10,141 nt of DNA, from NCBI GenBank assembly GCA_005788935.1, contig SYAK01000378.1:1-10141 (forward strand), given 5' to 3'. The translations under genes were made by a program, and so were the position numbers. A model generated the notes under the pieces. That model was not told the origin of the DNA. It saw only the letters and a program-made list of their open reading frames with translations, and did not search any database. The DNA is from Pseudomonadota bacterium (lineage in GTDB: Bacteria; Myxococcota; UBA9042; PHBI01). Shown one piece after another: positions 1-6,401 of this stretch (its first letter is position 1; each line of letters starts with the position of its first letter).

Positions 1-593
1 CCGAGGTCCTGCCGTCGGTCCTGATGCTGGCGGTGGCGCCGCTCGCCCTGGCGTCGGTCGTGGCGCTGGCCCGCATCGGCACGCCGAGCGTCACCCGGCT
101 GCGGGTCGACCACCGGATCGTCGCCGCCATGGTGCTGGCCCCGTTCCTCATCGGACAGCTGGTCGGGCCGCTCGTGCGCCCGACCCTCATCCGGCACGCC
201 GCGGCCGCGGGCTGGATCGACCGCCTCGTCATCGCGGCGCTGGTCTACCAGTCGGTGGGCCAGAGCGTCGCGAGCGGGGTCGGAGACAGCCTCGGGCTGG
301 GACCGCTTGTCGCGACGGCCTTCGGTGCCGGGCTCTTCTTCAGCCTGCTCGCTGGGATGGGGGCCCTCATCGGCCGCATCTTGCGGCTCTCGCGCGAGGA
401 CGCGATCGTGCTGGGCGTCTGCGGCGGCATGAAATCCATGGCCACCGGGCTCCCGATGCTGCGGGTCCTGCACGGGGACAGCCCCGCTGCCGGCCTGCTC
501 GCGGTCCCCCTCATCCTGTACCACCAGGTGCAACTCGTGCTGCTCTCGCTCTGGTCGTCAGCCGCGGCCCGGCGGCACGACGCTCAGCCCTGA
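1..593 (+). CDS. SBF-like (bile acid:sodium symporter family, YfeH-type) transporter, 3' part
   Basis: The frame is open to the left edge, with codons running from base 3, so the true start lies outside the window and about 196 C-terminal residues are visible. The protein is almost entirely hydrophobic with at least five membrane segments. Near its end it carries GMKSMATGLPM, followed by VPLILYHQVQLVLLSLW. These match the conserved C-terminal helices of the SBF-like/YfeH branch (PF13593) of the bile acid:sodium symporter superfamily, where a K-S-x-A-x-G-x-P-M stretch precedes a P-L-x-x-Y/F-H-Q-x-Q-L helix. The family is expected to move organic anions with sodium across the inner membrane; the substrate cannot be read from sequence. 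The stop codon lies inside the last codons of the convergent TetR-family gene (10-base overlap). Family placement is fairly sure, function only general. Confidence 0.78.
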   Translation, partial: EVLPSVLMLAVAPLALASVVALARIGTPSVTRLRVDHRIVAAMVLAPFLIGQLVGPLVRPTLIRHAAAAGWIDRLVIAALVYQSVGQSVASGVGDSLGLGPLVATAFGAGLFFSLLAGMGALIGRILRLSREDAIVLGVCGGMKSMATGLPMLRVLHGDSPAAGLLAVPLILYHQVQLVLLSLWSSAAARRHDAQP

Positions 594-1225
594 CCGTCCT
601 CGGCGGCGGCCTCCGGCCCCTCGGTTGCGGCGAGCCTCGGAATGCGCAGCGGCGCGAGTGCCAGGGCCCACAGCGCACCGAAGCTCTGCTCTGGGTCGCG
701 CCCGGCCGCGTGCCACGCGAGCAGCGCCCCGTCGATGGTGGCAGCGACGAGGGCGACGACCGCCTCGGGTTCGCAGGTCTCGACGAGACCGCGGGCGAGC
801 CCGTCGTGCAGGGTGCGGACGGCGAGCTCATGAACGGGCCGCTGGTGCTGGGCGAGGCGGCTGGCGAGCGGGCTCTCGGTGCTGGCGTCGGCGCGCGCGA
901 GGATGGACGCGAACAATCCGATATCGCTTGGGTTTGCGGCGTAGAAGGTCCGCACGGCCTCGACCCAGGCGTCGAGGAAGTCCACGGGGTGATAGCGCCC
1001 GACGAGCTGCCCGACGAGGTGCGCCTGCTGCCGCGTCAGCAAATCGCCCATGGCCGCCTCGGTGATGGCCGCGGTGTCATGAAAGTAGTAATAGAGCGTA
1101 GGCCGCTTGAGTCCGAGGCGTGACGCGAGCTCGGTCATCGTCAGCCCTTGCGGGCTCTGGCGCATCAGCGCAAAGGCCTCACGGGCGAGGGTCTGACGGC
1201 GGGCGAGGTTGACGGGGCGCGGCAT
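584..1225 (-). CDS. TetR/AcrR-family transcriptional regulator
   Basis: 213 residues, the usual TetR length. The N-terminal helix-turn-helix spans about residues 10-50; GLTMTELASRLGLKRPTLYYYF includes the recognition helix LKRPTLYYYF at 39-48, typical of the family. The remaining ~160 residues form a helical ligand-binding and dimerisation domain with no family-specific signature that I recognise. The start at 1225 was chosen because AGGAG lies at 1232-1236 with a 6-base spacer and the HTH then begins at the normal distance. Longer in-frame starts (1264, 1351) would read through the promoter and operator. A promoter-like pair and a 15-base palindrome sit just upstream, which suggests autorepression. 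It converges on the SBF-like transporter gene with a 10-base overlap. The effector and regulon are unknown; candidates are its own gene and the neighbouring genes that carry the same palindrome. Confidence 0.9.
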   Translation of the reverse strand: MPRPVNLARRQTLAREAFALMRQSPQGLTMTELASRLGLKRPTLYYYFHDTAAITEAAMGDLLTRQQAHLVGQLVGRYHPVDFLDAWVEAVRTFYAANPSDIGLFASILARADASTESPLASRLAQHQRPVHELAVRTLHDGLARGLVETCEPEAVVALVAATIDGALLAWHAAGRDPEQSFGALWALALAPLRIPRLAATEGPEAAAEDGQG

Positions 1226-1245
1226 CGGGTTCTCCTCGGCGTGCG

Positions 1246-1260
1246 TTGACGGGGCGTCAG
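1246..1260. promoter_or_regulatory. Palindrome TTGACGGGGCGTCAG, probable operator of the TetR-family gene
   Basis: Perfect 5+5 inverted repeat TGACG-N3-CGTCA, ending 20 bases before the repressor start codon and just downstream of its predicted -10 box. A bound dimer here would cover the likely transcription start, the standard arrangement for TetR autorepression. The same inverted repeat recurs at 3160, 3186, 5066, 8012 and 8314. That TetR binds it is inference. Confidence 0.55.
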
Positions 1261-1288
1261 TCATGGGCACGCGACGCGATCCCGTCAA
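1260..1288 (-). promoter_or_regulatory. Candidate sigma70-type promoter of the TetR-family gene
   Basis: Read on the minus strand, TTGACG (1288-1283) is followed after exactly 17 bases by CATGAC (1265-1260). The -35 matches 5 of 6 consensus bases. The -10 is weak (A2, T3 and A5 match). Predicted transcription starts near 1253, inside the palindrome 1246-1260. The spacing is ideal but the -10 is poor, and sigma-factor preferences of this organism are unknown. Confidence 0.4.
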
Positions 1289-1358
1289 GCCTCGCCCGAC
1301 AGACCGCGACGTTTTGGGAGCGCGGACCGACCCGGACCCACCGCGGCCCAACCCCAGA

Positions 1359-1373
1359 CTGACGCTATGTCAG
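1359..1373. promoter_or_regulatory. Degenerate palindrome CTGACGCTATGTCAG between the COG2509 and TetR-family genes
   Basis: CTGAC-N5-GTCAG is a perfect outer inverted repeat; one inner base differs from the TGACG-N3-CGTCA form. It lies in the 189-base gap 1226-1414, about 100 bases upstream of the site at 1246 and about 70 bases beyond the predicted -35. It could be a second operator for the repressor gene. I see no convincing hairpin terminator for the COG2509 gene in this gap. Confidence 0.4.
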
Positions 1374-1414
1374 ATTGGGTGCCGTGTGTGCCGCATCAAA
1401 ATCCGGACAATGGG

Positions 1415-3022
1415 TCAGGCTACGGCGAACGACGCCGCTGGCGCCGCGAGACCCGCGAGCAGCGACTCCGCCACGCGCAGGCCATCGAGCGCCGACGACA
1501 CGATCCCACCAGCCTGGCCCGCCCCCTCGCCCGCAGGAAAGAGGCCAGGAAATCCGGGCGCCTGATGGTCGTCGCTGCGGACGAGCCGCACCGGGCTCGA
1601 GGTCGTCGTCTCGACCCCGATGAGGACGGCCTCGGCGGTGTGGTAACCCCGCATCTTCTGGTCGAACCGGAGAACCGCCCGCGCGATGGCATCGCCAAAG
1701 CGTGCCGGGATAATGGCGTGCAGGTCGACTGACGTCAGGCCAGGCCGAAAGCTCGTCTCGGCTGGCAGCGTTCCTTGCCGCTTTGTCAGAAAATCGGTCA
1801 GGCGCTGGGCTGGCGCGCGATAACCGCCGCCACCCGCCCGAAACGCCGCCTGCTCGAGGTGGCGCTGGAACGCGAGCCCGGCGAGCGGCCCAAGATGGTC
1901 GAGGTCGCCAGGGCGGGAAATCCAGAAGTCGCGCGGCTCGACCGTCGCGACGAGGGCCGCGTTCGCGAAGCGTGTCCCGCGCTTGTGGTTCGACATGCCG
2001 TTGACGTTCAGGCAGTCGGCCTCAGTGGGCGTCGGGATGACGAAGCCGCCCGGGCACATGCAAAACGAGTAGACCCCGCGATCGGCGACCTGGGCCTTCA
2101 GGAAGTACTCGGCAGGCTCGAGGTCGGGGTTCTCCGCGTGCGGCCCGTACTGGATGCGATCGATAAGCGCCTGCGGGTGCTCACAGCGGGCGCCGATGGC
2201 GAAGGCCTTGCGCTCCATCAGCACCCCGCGGGCGTGGAGCCAGCGGTAGACGTCACGGGCCGAGTGGCCGGTCGCGAGGATGACGCCCGGACCCTCGAGG
2301 GTCTCGCCCGACGCGAGGACGACGCCGTGGACCCGCCCACTGTCGGCCTGCAGGAGATCGACGACCTTCGCGTCGTATCGAACCTCGCAGCCGTGTTCGA
2401 CGAGGAAGGCCTCGAGCCGCTTGTAGGCCATGATGATGCGGTTCGTCCCGACGTGCGGGTGGGCGTCGGTCATAATGGACGCAGGCGCCCCGAGCGCCAC
2501 GAGATCTGCGTGGATGCGGTCGATCTCGGGGTCGCGCCGCCGCGTGTAGAGCTTGCCGTCCGAGTAGGTCCCGGCCCCGCCCGCGCCAAAGCAGAGGTTC
2601 GACTCCGGGTTCAGCTGCCCGTGGCTGCGGAGCGCCACGACGTCCCGGTGGCGCGCGACGAGCGCACCGCCCCGGTCGAGGAGAATCGACGGGTGTCCTC
2701 CCTCGAGCAGCCGAAGGGCAGCCCAAAGCCCGGCGGGCCCGGTGCCGACGATGATCGGCATCTTGCCAGGACTCGGCCGTGCGAGGGGCGTGCCGATCCG
2801 GAGTCTGGGCGACTCATCAGGCGGCGGCGCGTCGGCGGTCGTCCAGACCTCGACCGTGAGGACGCGCTTCGGGTTCTTGCCGCGCGCGTCGAGGGAGACC
2901 TTGCGGATGCGAGCCTCGACGATCGCGTCGAGGTGCAGGCCGAGCTGGCCAGCCACAGCGGCGTGGAGCTCGGCGGGCCCGTGTCCGAGCGGCAGCGGGA
3001 GATCACGGACGAGGGTCGTCAT
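1415..3022 (-). CDS. COG2509-type FAD-dependent dehydrogenase (uncharacterised NAD(P)/FAD oxidoreductase)
   Basis: 535 residues, normal for the family. Residues 1-80 are the family's N-terminal domain, with a KVSLDARGKNPKR stretch at 41-53. The FAD-binding Rossmann motif is IIVGTGPAGLWAALRL at 90-104. Other landmarks are SNLCFGAGGAGTYSDGKLYTR at 141-161, ILATGHSARD at 248-257 (second FAD contact), YSFCMCPGG at 318-326 with a CxC pair, and NGMSNHKRGTRFAN at 341-354. A GEGAG stretch near the C-terminus closes the flavin fold. The family is widespread and soluble but its reaction is unestablished, so only a flavin-dependent redox role can be stated. GGAGG lies 4 bases before the ATG. The start codon overlaps the mutY stop as ATGA, so translation is probably coupled to mutY. 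Three palindromes sit 102-179 bases upstream, inside mutY. Confidence 0.9.
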   Translation of the reverse strand: MTTLVRDLPLPLGHGPAELHAAVAGQLGLHLDAIVEARIRKVSLDARGKNPKRVLTVEVWTTADAPPPDESPRLRIGTPLARPSPGKMPIIVGTGPAGLWAALRLLEGGHPSILLDRGGALVARHRDVVALRSHGQLNPESNLCFGAGGAGTYSDGKLYTRRRDPEIDRIHADLVALGAPASIMTDAHPHVGTNRIIMAYKRLEAFLVEHGCEVRYDAKVVDLLQADSGRVHGVVLASGETLEGPGVILATGHSARDVYRWLHARGVLMERKAFAIGARCEHPQALIDRIQYGPHAENPDLEPAEYFLKAQVADRGVYSFCMCPGGFVIPTPTEADCLNVNGMSNHKRGTRFANAALVATVEPRDFWISRPGDLDHLGPLAGLAFQRHLEQAAFRAGGGGYRAPAQRLTDFLTKRQGTLPAETSFRPGLTSVDLHAIIPARFGDAIARAVLRFDQKMRGYHTAEAVLIGVETTTSSPVRLVRSDDHQAPGFPGLFPAGEGAGQAGGIVSSALDGLRVAESLLAGLAAPAASFAVA

Positions 3023-4395
3023 GGGTCCTCCGTGCGAGCGACGTCGAGGGTGGGGAGGGCGAGCTGTGCCGCCTGTGCATAGGCGGCGGTCGAGCGCTTG
3101 CGAGGGCGCTGTTCGGCCGTTTCCTGACGGTTCGGCAGCTGACTGGTCCGAGGTTTTCTCTGACGTCCCGTCAGATGAGCGAAGTCTGACGCGGCGTCAA
3201 CCCGGCTCGCCGCGAGCAGCGCGAGTGACTTGCGCGCGAGCGTCGAGAGCGCGAGCACCCCATCACCCGACACCGGGGCCCACGCGAGACCGTCGTCGAT
3301 CATCCCGGCTTCGATCTGAGTCGACCACGCCCGGGTGTTCGAGGCGGTCCGGACCTCGAGGGTCAGGCTTCGGTGCGTGAAGGCGTGCACGACGTGGCCG
3401 AGCGAGGAACCGCCCGCGAGCGGGACCCCGAGGCGTTCGCCCAGGGAGGCCAGCAGCTCGGACAGCTCGGGCTCCCCTGCCCCGTCCCAGCGAGTCTCGG
3501 GGAGCCCCCAGAGGCCCGCGAGGAGGCCGTCCGCCGGTCGACGCGCGAGCAGCACGAGGTCGGAGCCGGCGTGCGGACGGATGGCGAGCGCGACGCCTTG
3601 GACCGATGTTGGCGCGCGGCGCGGCAGCTTCAGGGGCCAATCGGTCGGACGCCCCGACGCCCGCCCGCGGCAGGCGGGAGCCCACGGACACGCCTCGCAG
3701 GCCGGCCGGGCGGGTGTGCAGACGAGGGCGCCAAGCTCCATCAGGCCCTGGTTGTGGGCGGACGGGTCCTCGGGGCTGACGAGCGCCTCGGCGAGCGTCC
3801 ACAGCCGACGCTTGCCAGCCGTCCCGTCGCTTGGGTCCTCGAGCGCCACGAGGCGGGACAGGACGCGCTCGACGTTGCCATCGACGAGGGGGGCGCGCAC
3901 CCCGAAGGCGATCGACGCGATCGCACCCGCCGTGTAGGGACCGACGCCCGGGAGGGTCCTGAGGACCGACGGATCGCGGGGCAGCTCGCCGCCGTGACGC
4001 TCGGCGACCGCGATAGCGCCCGCGTGAAGCAGCCGCGCCCGACGGTAGTAGCCAAGCCCCGACCAGCGCGCGAGCACATCATCGAGCGACGCGGCGGCGA
4101 GCGTGGCTGGGTCGGGAAAGCGGGCAATGAACGCATGGAAGTACGGAATGACCGTATCAACTTGCGTCTGCTGGAGCATGACCTCCGAGACCCAGACCCG
4201 CCAAGGGGTCGGCGCGTCCCGCCATGGCAGCGCCCGGCGCGCACCCGCGAACCAGCTGCGGAGCGAGTCCGAGAGCCCGCGCCGCGACGCCGCGTCGAGG
4301 CCCTCGGGGTTGGAGGCGGAGTCGACGGAAGACGGGCGGCGGGCGGCGGGCGGGCGCTTCGGGGCGACCTCGGCCTGTCGGATGGTGCGGGGCAT
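3019..4395 (-). CDS. mutY: A/G-specific adenine DNA glycosylase MutY
   Basis: MutY removes adenine mispaired with 8-oxoguanine or G, working with MutM/MutT against oxidative mutation. Seen in the 458-residue form: LPWR at 56-59; SEVMLQQTQV at 70-79 with catalytic Glu71; helix-hairpin-helix LPGVGPYTAGAI at 148-159; VDGNVERVLSR at 171-181 with catalytic Asp172; iron-sulfur cluster cysteines 226, 233, 236 and 242 spaced C-x6-C-x2-C-x5-C; and a C-terminal NUDIX-like 8-oxoG recognition domain at about 264-395, including HAFTHRSLTLEV. All key residues are intact. Oddities are a ~40-residue N-terminal extension and a ~60-residue basic tail (398-458) carrying three palindromes in its DNA. The ATG at 4395 has AGGA upstream; an in-frame GTG at 4434 with GAGGG is a real alternative. 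The stop overlaps the next gene (ATGA), and a VOC gene lies 95 bases upstream on the same strand. Confidence 0.95.
   Translation of the reverse strand: MPRTIRQAEVAPKRPPAARRPSSVDSASNPEGLDAASRRGLSDSLRSWFAGARRALPWRDAPTPWRVWVSEVMLQQTQVDTVIPYFHAFIARFPDPATLAAASLDDVLARWSGLGYYRRARLLHAGAIAVAERHGGELPRDPSVLRTLPGVGPYTAGAIASIAFGVRAPLVDGNVERVLSRLVALEDPSDGTAGKRRLWTLAEALVSPEDPSAHNQGLMELGALVCTPARPACEACPWAPACRGRASGRPTDWPLKLPRRAPTSVQGVALAIRPHAGSDLVLLARRPADGLLAGLWGLPETRWDGAGEPELSELLASLGERLGVPLAGGSSLGHVVHAFTHRSLTLEVRTASNTRAWSTQIEAGMIDDGLAWAPVSGDGVLALSTLARKSLALLAASRVDAASDFAHLTGRQRKPRTSQLPNRQETAEQRPRKRSTAAYAQAAQLALPTLDVARTEDP
3124..3200. repeat. Cluster of three TGACG-N3-CGTCA palindromes inside the 3' end of mutY
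   Basis: Sites are CTGACGGTTCGGCAG (3124-3138, one mismatch), CTGACGTCCCGTCAG (3160-3174, perfect; flanking T and A extend it to 17 bases) and CTGACGCGGCGTCAA (3186-3200, perfect core). Centres are 36 and 26 bases apart. The cluster lies in codons for the poorly conserved MutY tail and 102-179 bases upstream of the COG2509 start codon, so it could be a regulatory region for that gene embedded in mutY. Confidence 0.6.
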
Positions 4396-4490
4396 CGGCG
4401 TTCCTGCGCGGTGTCGTTCCGCGAACATGCGCACTCTAGGCCCTCACGCGCCTCCGGGAAACGGGAAAGCGGCGCCGCGGCCGCGACCCG

Positions 4491-4982
4491 TCAACCTTGC
4501 GCGGACGTCAGGGCGTTGATGACCTCGGGCGGGGCCTGCACGAGCTCGATGAGGACGCCGAGCCCCGAGCCCGGAGACGCGTCGTTGCCCTTGGGATGGA
4601 TGAAGCAGATGTCATGCCCGCTCGCGCCAGGCCGGATGCCGCCCGGGGCCATGCGGACGCCCGCCGCTGTCAGCCAGGTGACCGCGGCCGGGAGGTCATC
4701 GACCCACAGCCCGAGGTGGTTCAGCGGCGGCTCGTCGACGCGCGGCTTGCGGCCCGGGTCGAGGGGCTGCATCAGGTCGACCTCGACCGCGTAGGGCCCG
4801 ACGCCGAGCGACAGGACGGCCTCATCGACATTCTCGCGCTCGCTCGCGAAGTGCTTGACGACCGGAATCCCGAAGAGCGTCGTCCACAGGCCGAGCAGCG
4901 CCTGCTTGTCGGGGCCACCGATGGCGACCTGCTGCAACCCGAGGATCCGGAAGGGCCGTGGCGTCGAAGGCGTCGTGTCCAT
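4491..4982 (-). CDS. VOC-family (glyoxalase / methylmalonyl-CoA epimerase-like) protein
   Basis: 163 residues with two beta-alpha-beta-beta-beta modules: QQVAIGG near 17-23, [11 protein letters not shown] at 64-74, [10 protein letters not shown] at 88-97, and [12 protein letters not shown] at 142-153. Probable metal ligands by family position are Gln18 (usually His), Glu67 or Asp69, His89 and Glu146. This set resembles the Gln/Glu/His/Glu set of Zn-type glyoxalase I more than the His-first set of epimerases. [12 protein letters not shown] at 122-133 is shared with epimerase-like VOC proteins. The substrate cannot be assigned. The ATG at 4982 has only a weak ribosome site; an in-frame GTG at 5036 would add 18 residues that look non-conserved. 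It lies just upstream of mutY on the same strand (95-base gap), and two palindromes lie 84-139 bases upstream. Confidence 0.85.
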   Translation of the reverse strand: MDTTPSTPRPFRILGLQQVAIGGPDKQALLGLWTTLFGIPVVKHFASERENVDEAVLSLGVGPYAVEVDLMQPLDPGRKPRVDEPPLNHLGLWVDDLPAAVTWLTAAGVRMAPGGIRPGASGHDICFIHPKGNDASPGSGLGVLIELVQAPPEVINALTSAQG

Positions 4983-5065
4983 GCGTCCAGATCTGCCACG
5001 GATCCAGGACGCTGGACAACCGCGTGGCGCAGGCACGGACCGAAAGACCTGCCAGAAGAACAGAC

Positions 5066-5121
5066 TTGACGAACCGTCAGGTCACGACGTCACACGGAGA
5101 CAACGTTCTGACGAATGTCAG
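5066..5121. promoter_or_regulatory. Two palindromes in the divergent VOC / secreted-protein intergenic region
   Basis: The 230-base region 4983-5212 separates two divergent genes and should hold both promoters. It contains TTGACGAACCGTCAG at 5066-5080 (perfect TGACG-N3-CGTCA) and CTGACGAATGTCAG at 5108-5121 (same arms, spacing one base shorter). A further GACGTC lies between them at 5086-5091. The TTGACG arm could also be a -35 box for the plus-strand gene, but I find no good -10 at the right distance. Confidence 0.5.
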
Positions 5122-5212
5122 GCCCTCTGGCGCGTCGGACGGCGACAGGCCACGAGCGGACCGCGCAGGACGCGCGCTTCCGGAGATGGCCCTCGACCGA
5201 AGGAGCCCCGCC

Positions 5213-5698
5213 ATGCGCAGCCGCACCCTCGCCCTCGCCGCCGCCATCGTCACCACCCTCGTCGCGGGCCGCGACACCTCCCCCGCCTTCGCCCGACCGA
5301 CCGCTGTCGTCGCGTCGAGCGCGCGTGCCCCTGCCGCCCGGCTCGCGAAGGGCTGGATCGTCGCGCCGCGCGTCCACCCGCGGATGATCGGCCCGATCGA
5401 CCTCACGAACCACCGCACCGCGCGCGCGGCGGCGCGCATCGAACGCGTCATCCGGGACTACGAGCGCGCCCTCGGCCGCGCAGACCGCCTGAACCTCGGC
5501 TCGCGTCGGCAGATCTCCGACCTGCGACGCGACGTGCTCTTCCTGCGCGGCCTGCTGCAAGGCCTCCGTCGCGACGGTTCGCTCGACAGCCGCGACATCG
5601 GGATGCTCGACGCCGCGATGCTGGACGTCGAGCTTCGACTCGAGGCCCTCGGCCCGCGCGGGTTCACGGCACTCGTCCGCATGGTCAAGGCCCGCTGA
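5213..5698 (+). CDS. Small secreted helical protein of unknown family
   Basis: 161 residues; no family recognised. Residues 1-27 look like a Sec signal peptide: MRSR, then LALAAAIVTTLVAG, then a likely signal-peptidase I site after PAFA. About 30 residues rich in Ala and Pro follow. From about residue 60 to the end the protein is strongly helical, charged and Arg-rich, with ISDLRRDVLFLRGLLQGLRRDG and MLDAAMLDVELRLEALG in amphipathic, coiled-coil-like patterns. There is no cysteine. I infer a periplasmic or exported helical-bundle protein. The start at 5213 has AGGAG at 5201-5205 with a 7-base spacer; longer in-frame starts would remove the signal peptide from the N-terminus. It is transcribed away from the VOC gene and converges on the OmpA-like gene with 16 bases between stops. 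Confidence 0.75.
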   Translation: MRSRTLALAAAIVTTLVAGRDTSPAFARPTAVVASSARAPAARLAKGWIVAPRVHPRMIGPIDLTNHRTARAAARIERVIRDYERALGRADRLNLGSRRQISDLRRDVLFLRGLLQGLRRDGSLDSRDIGMLDAAMLDVELRLEALGPRGFTALVRMVKAR

Positions 5699-5714
5699 GC
5701 GCGGATACCCGCTA

Positions 5715-6401
5715 TCAGATCGCGCAGTCGATCCAGGCGATGAAGGCGCTGCGGTTGATGTCATCCGCCGTGCACGCCGTGTCGCCGCGGCTGCGCTTCC
5801 ACGCGCAGAACGTATCATCGAGCTGCGCGAACTCTTCGCCAAGCCACAGGAGGCCAACCTGCTTGCGGATGTCGGGATCGGCGAAGCGCGTCTCGAGATG
5901 GGTCATGACCGCGCTGGCCCGCCCCTCGGACAACTCGCGATTGGAGTTGGCGCTACCCTCGGGCGAGGCCCGCGCCACGACGAAGAAGAAGCTGGCACCG
6001 CGGCGATCGGCCCACGCAGCGTCGACGAGCGCCATCCCCTGCGGATCGAGTTCGCTCTTGCTCTGGTCGAACTGCAGGATCGAGACGCGGTCCTTCAGCG
6101 GGACGAAGAGCGCGTTGAAGTCGGCATCCGACAGCTCGACGACCTTGGCGGCGTCAGCGGGGCGGCACCCGCGGTCGTCACCGCCGAGCAGACCGCAGGC
6201 GCCCGCGACCCGACGCACGATCTTCTTCAGGTTGGCGTTGCACCAGCCCTCCTCGGCCATCTGCGCGACCGCGACCGGGGCCGCGTCGGGGCTGTAGGCG
6301 GCGAGCTCGGCCTTGGCGTCGCCAAGCCAGCCGTTGACGAAGAAGAGCGGGGCGAGGAGCCCGGTGGTCCAGACGGCAAAAGCGGGAGCGAGCTTCTTCA
6401 T
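5715..6401 (-). CDS. OmpA-like envelope protein with six cysteines
   Basis: 228 residues. An N-terminal hydrophobic segment (about 5-25, then AKA at 29-31) is a signal peptide or membrane anchor. Residues ~105-226 resemble the OmpA C-terminal peptidoglycan-binding domain: VSILQFDQSKSELDPQG at 106-122, NRELSEGRASAV at 154-165, LGEE at 187-190 and INRSAFIAWIDC at 215-226. The Arg that contacts diaminopimelate in OmpA aligns with Arg161, but the matching Asp is Ser146, so canonical binding may be lost. Cysteines are at 54, 69, 79, 199, 210 and 226, an even number suited to three disulfides and unusual for OmpA domains. The ATG overlaps the stop of the VKOR-DsbA gene as ATGA, so the protein is probably made with, and oxidised by, that enzyme. 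The domain call is by motif only; an outer-membrane or periplasmic site is inferred. Confidence 0.72.
   Translation of the reverse strand: MKKLAPAFAVWTTGLLAPLFFVNGWLGDAKAELAAYSPDAAPVAVAQMAEEGWCNANLKKIVRRVAGACGLLGGDDRGCRPADAAKVVELSDADFNALFVPLKDRVSILQFDQSKSELDPQGMALVDAAWADRRGASFFFVVARASPEGSANSNRELSEGRASAVMTHLETRFADPDIRKQVGLLWLGEEFAQLDDTFCAWKRSRGDTACTADDINRSAFIAWIDCAI

Noticed and set aside
1729..1738. CTGACGTCAG, a TGACGTCA element inside the COG2509 gene
   Set aside because: It shares the arms but lacks the 3-base centre of the dispersed palindrome. A short palindrome of this length can occur by chance, so I did not annotate it as a site.
1775..3082. Long plus-strand open frame of over 400 codons opposite the COG2509 gene
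   Set aside because: It mirrors a clearly coding minus-strand gene with all motifs intact. The product is Arg/Asp/Val-rich, without domains, as expected of an antisense shadow at high GC.
4469..4485. Overlapping GC palindromes GCGGCGCCGC and CGCGGCCGCG downstream of the VOC gene, considered as a terminator
   Set aside because: There is no T-run on either side and the arms have no loop; such runs are common at this GC content.
3373..4794. Long plus-strand open frame opposite mutY and the VOC gene
   Set aside because: It spans two unrelated, well-supported genes on the other strand and encodes low-complexity, charged sequence with no recognisable fold.
5701..5712. GCGG-ATAC-CCGC hairpin between the convergent stops at 5698 and 5715
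   Set aside because: A four-pair stem without a T-tract is too weak to call a terminator.
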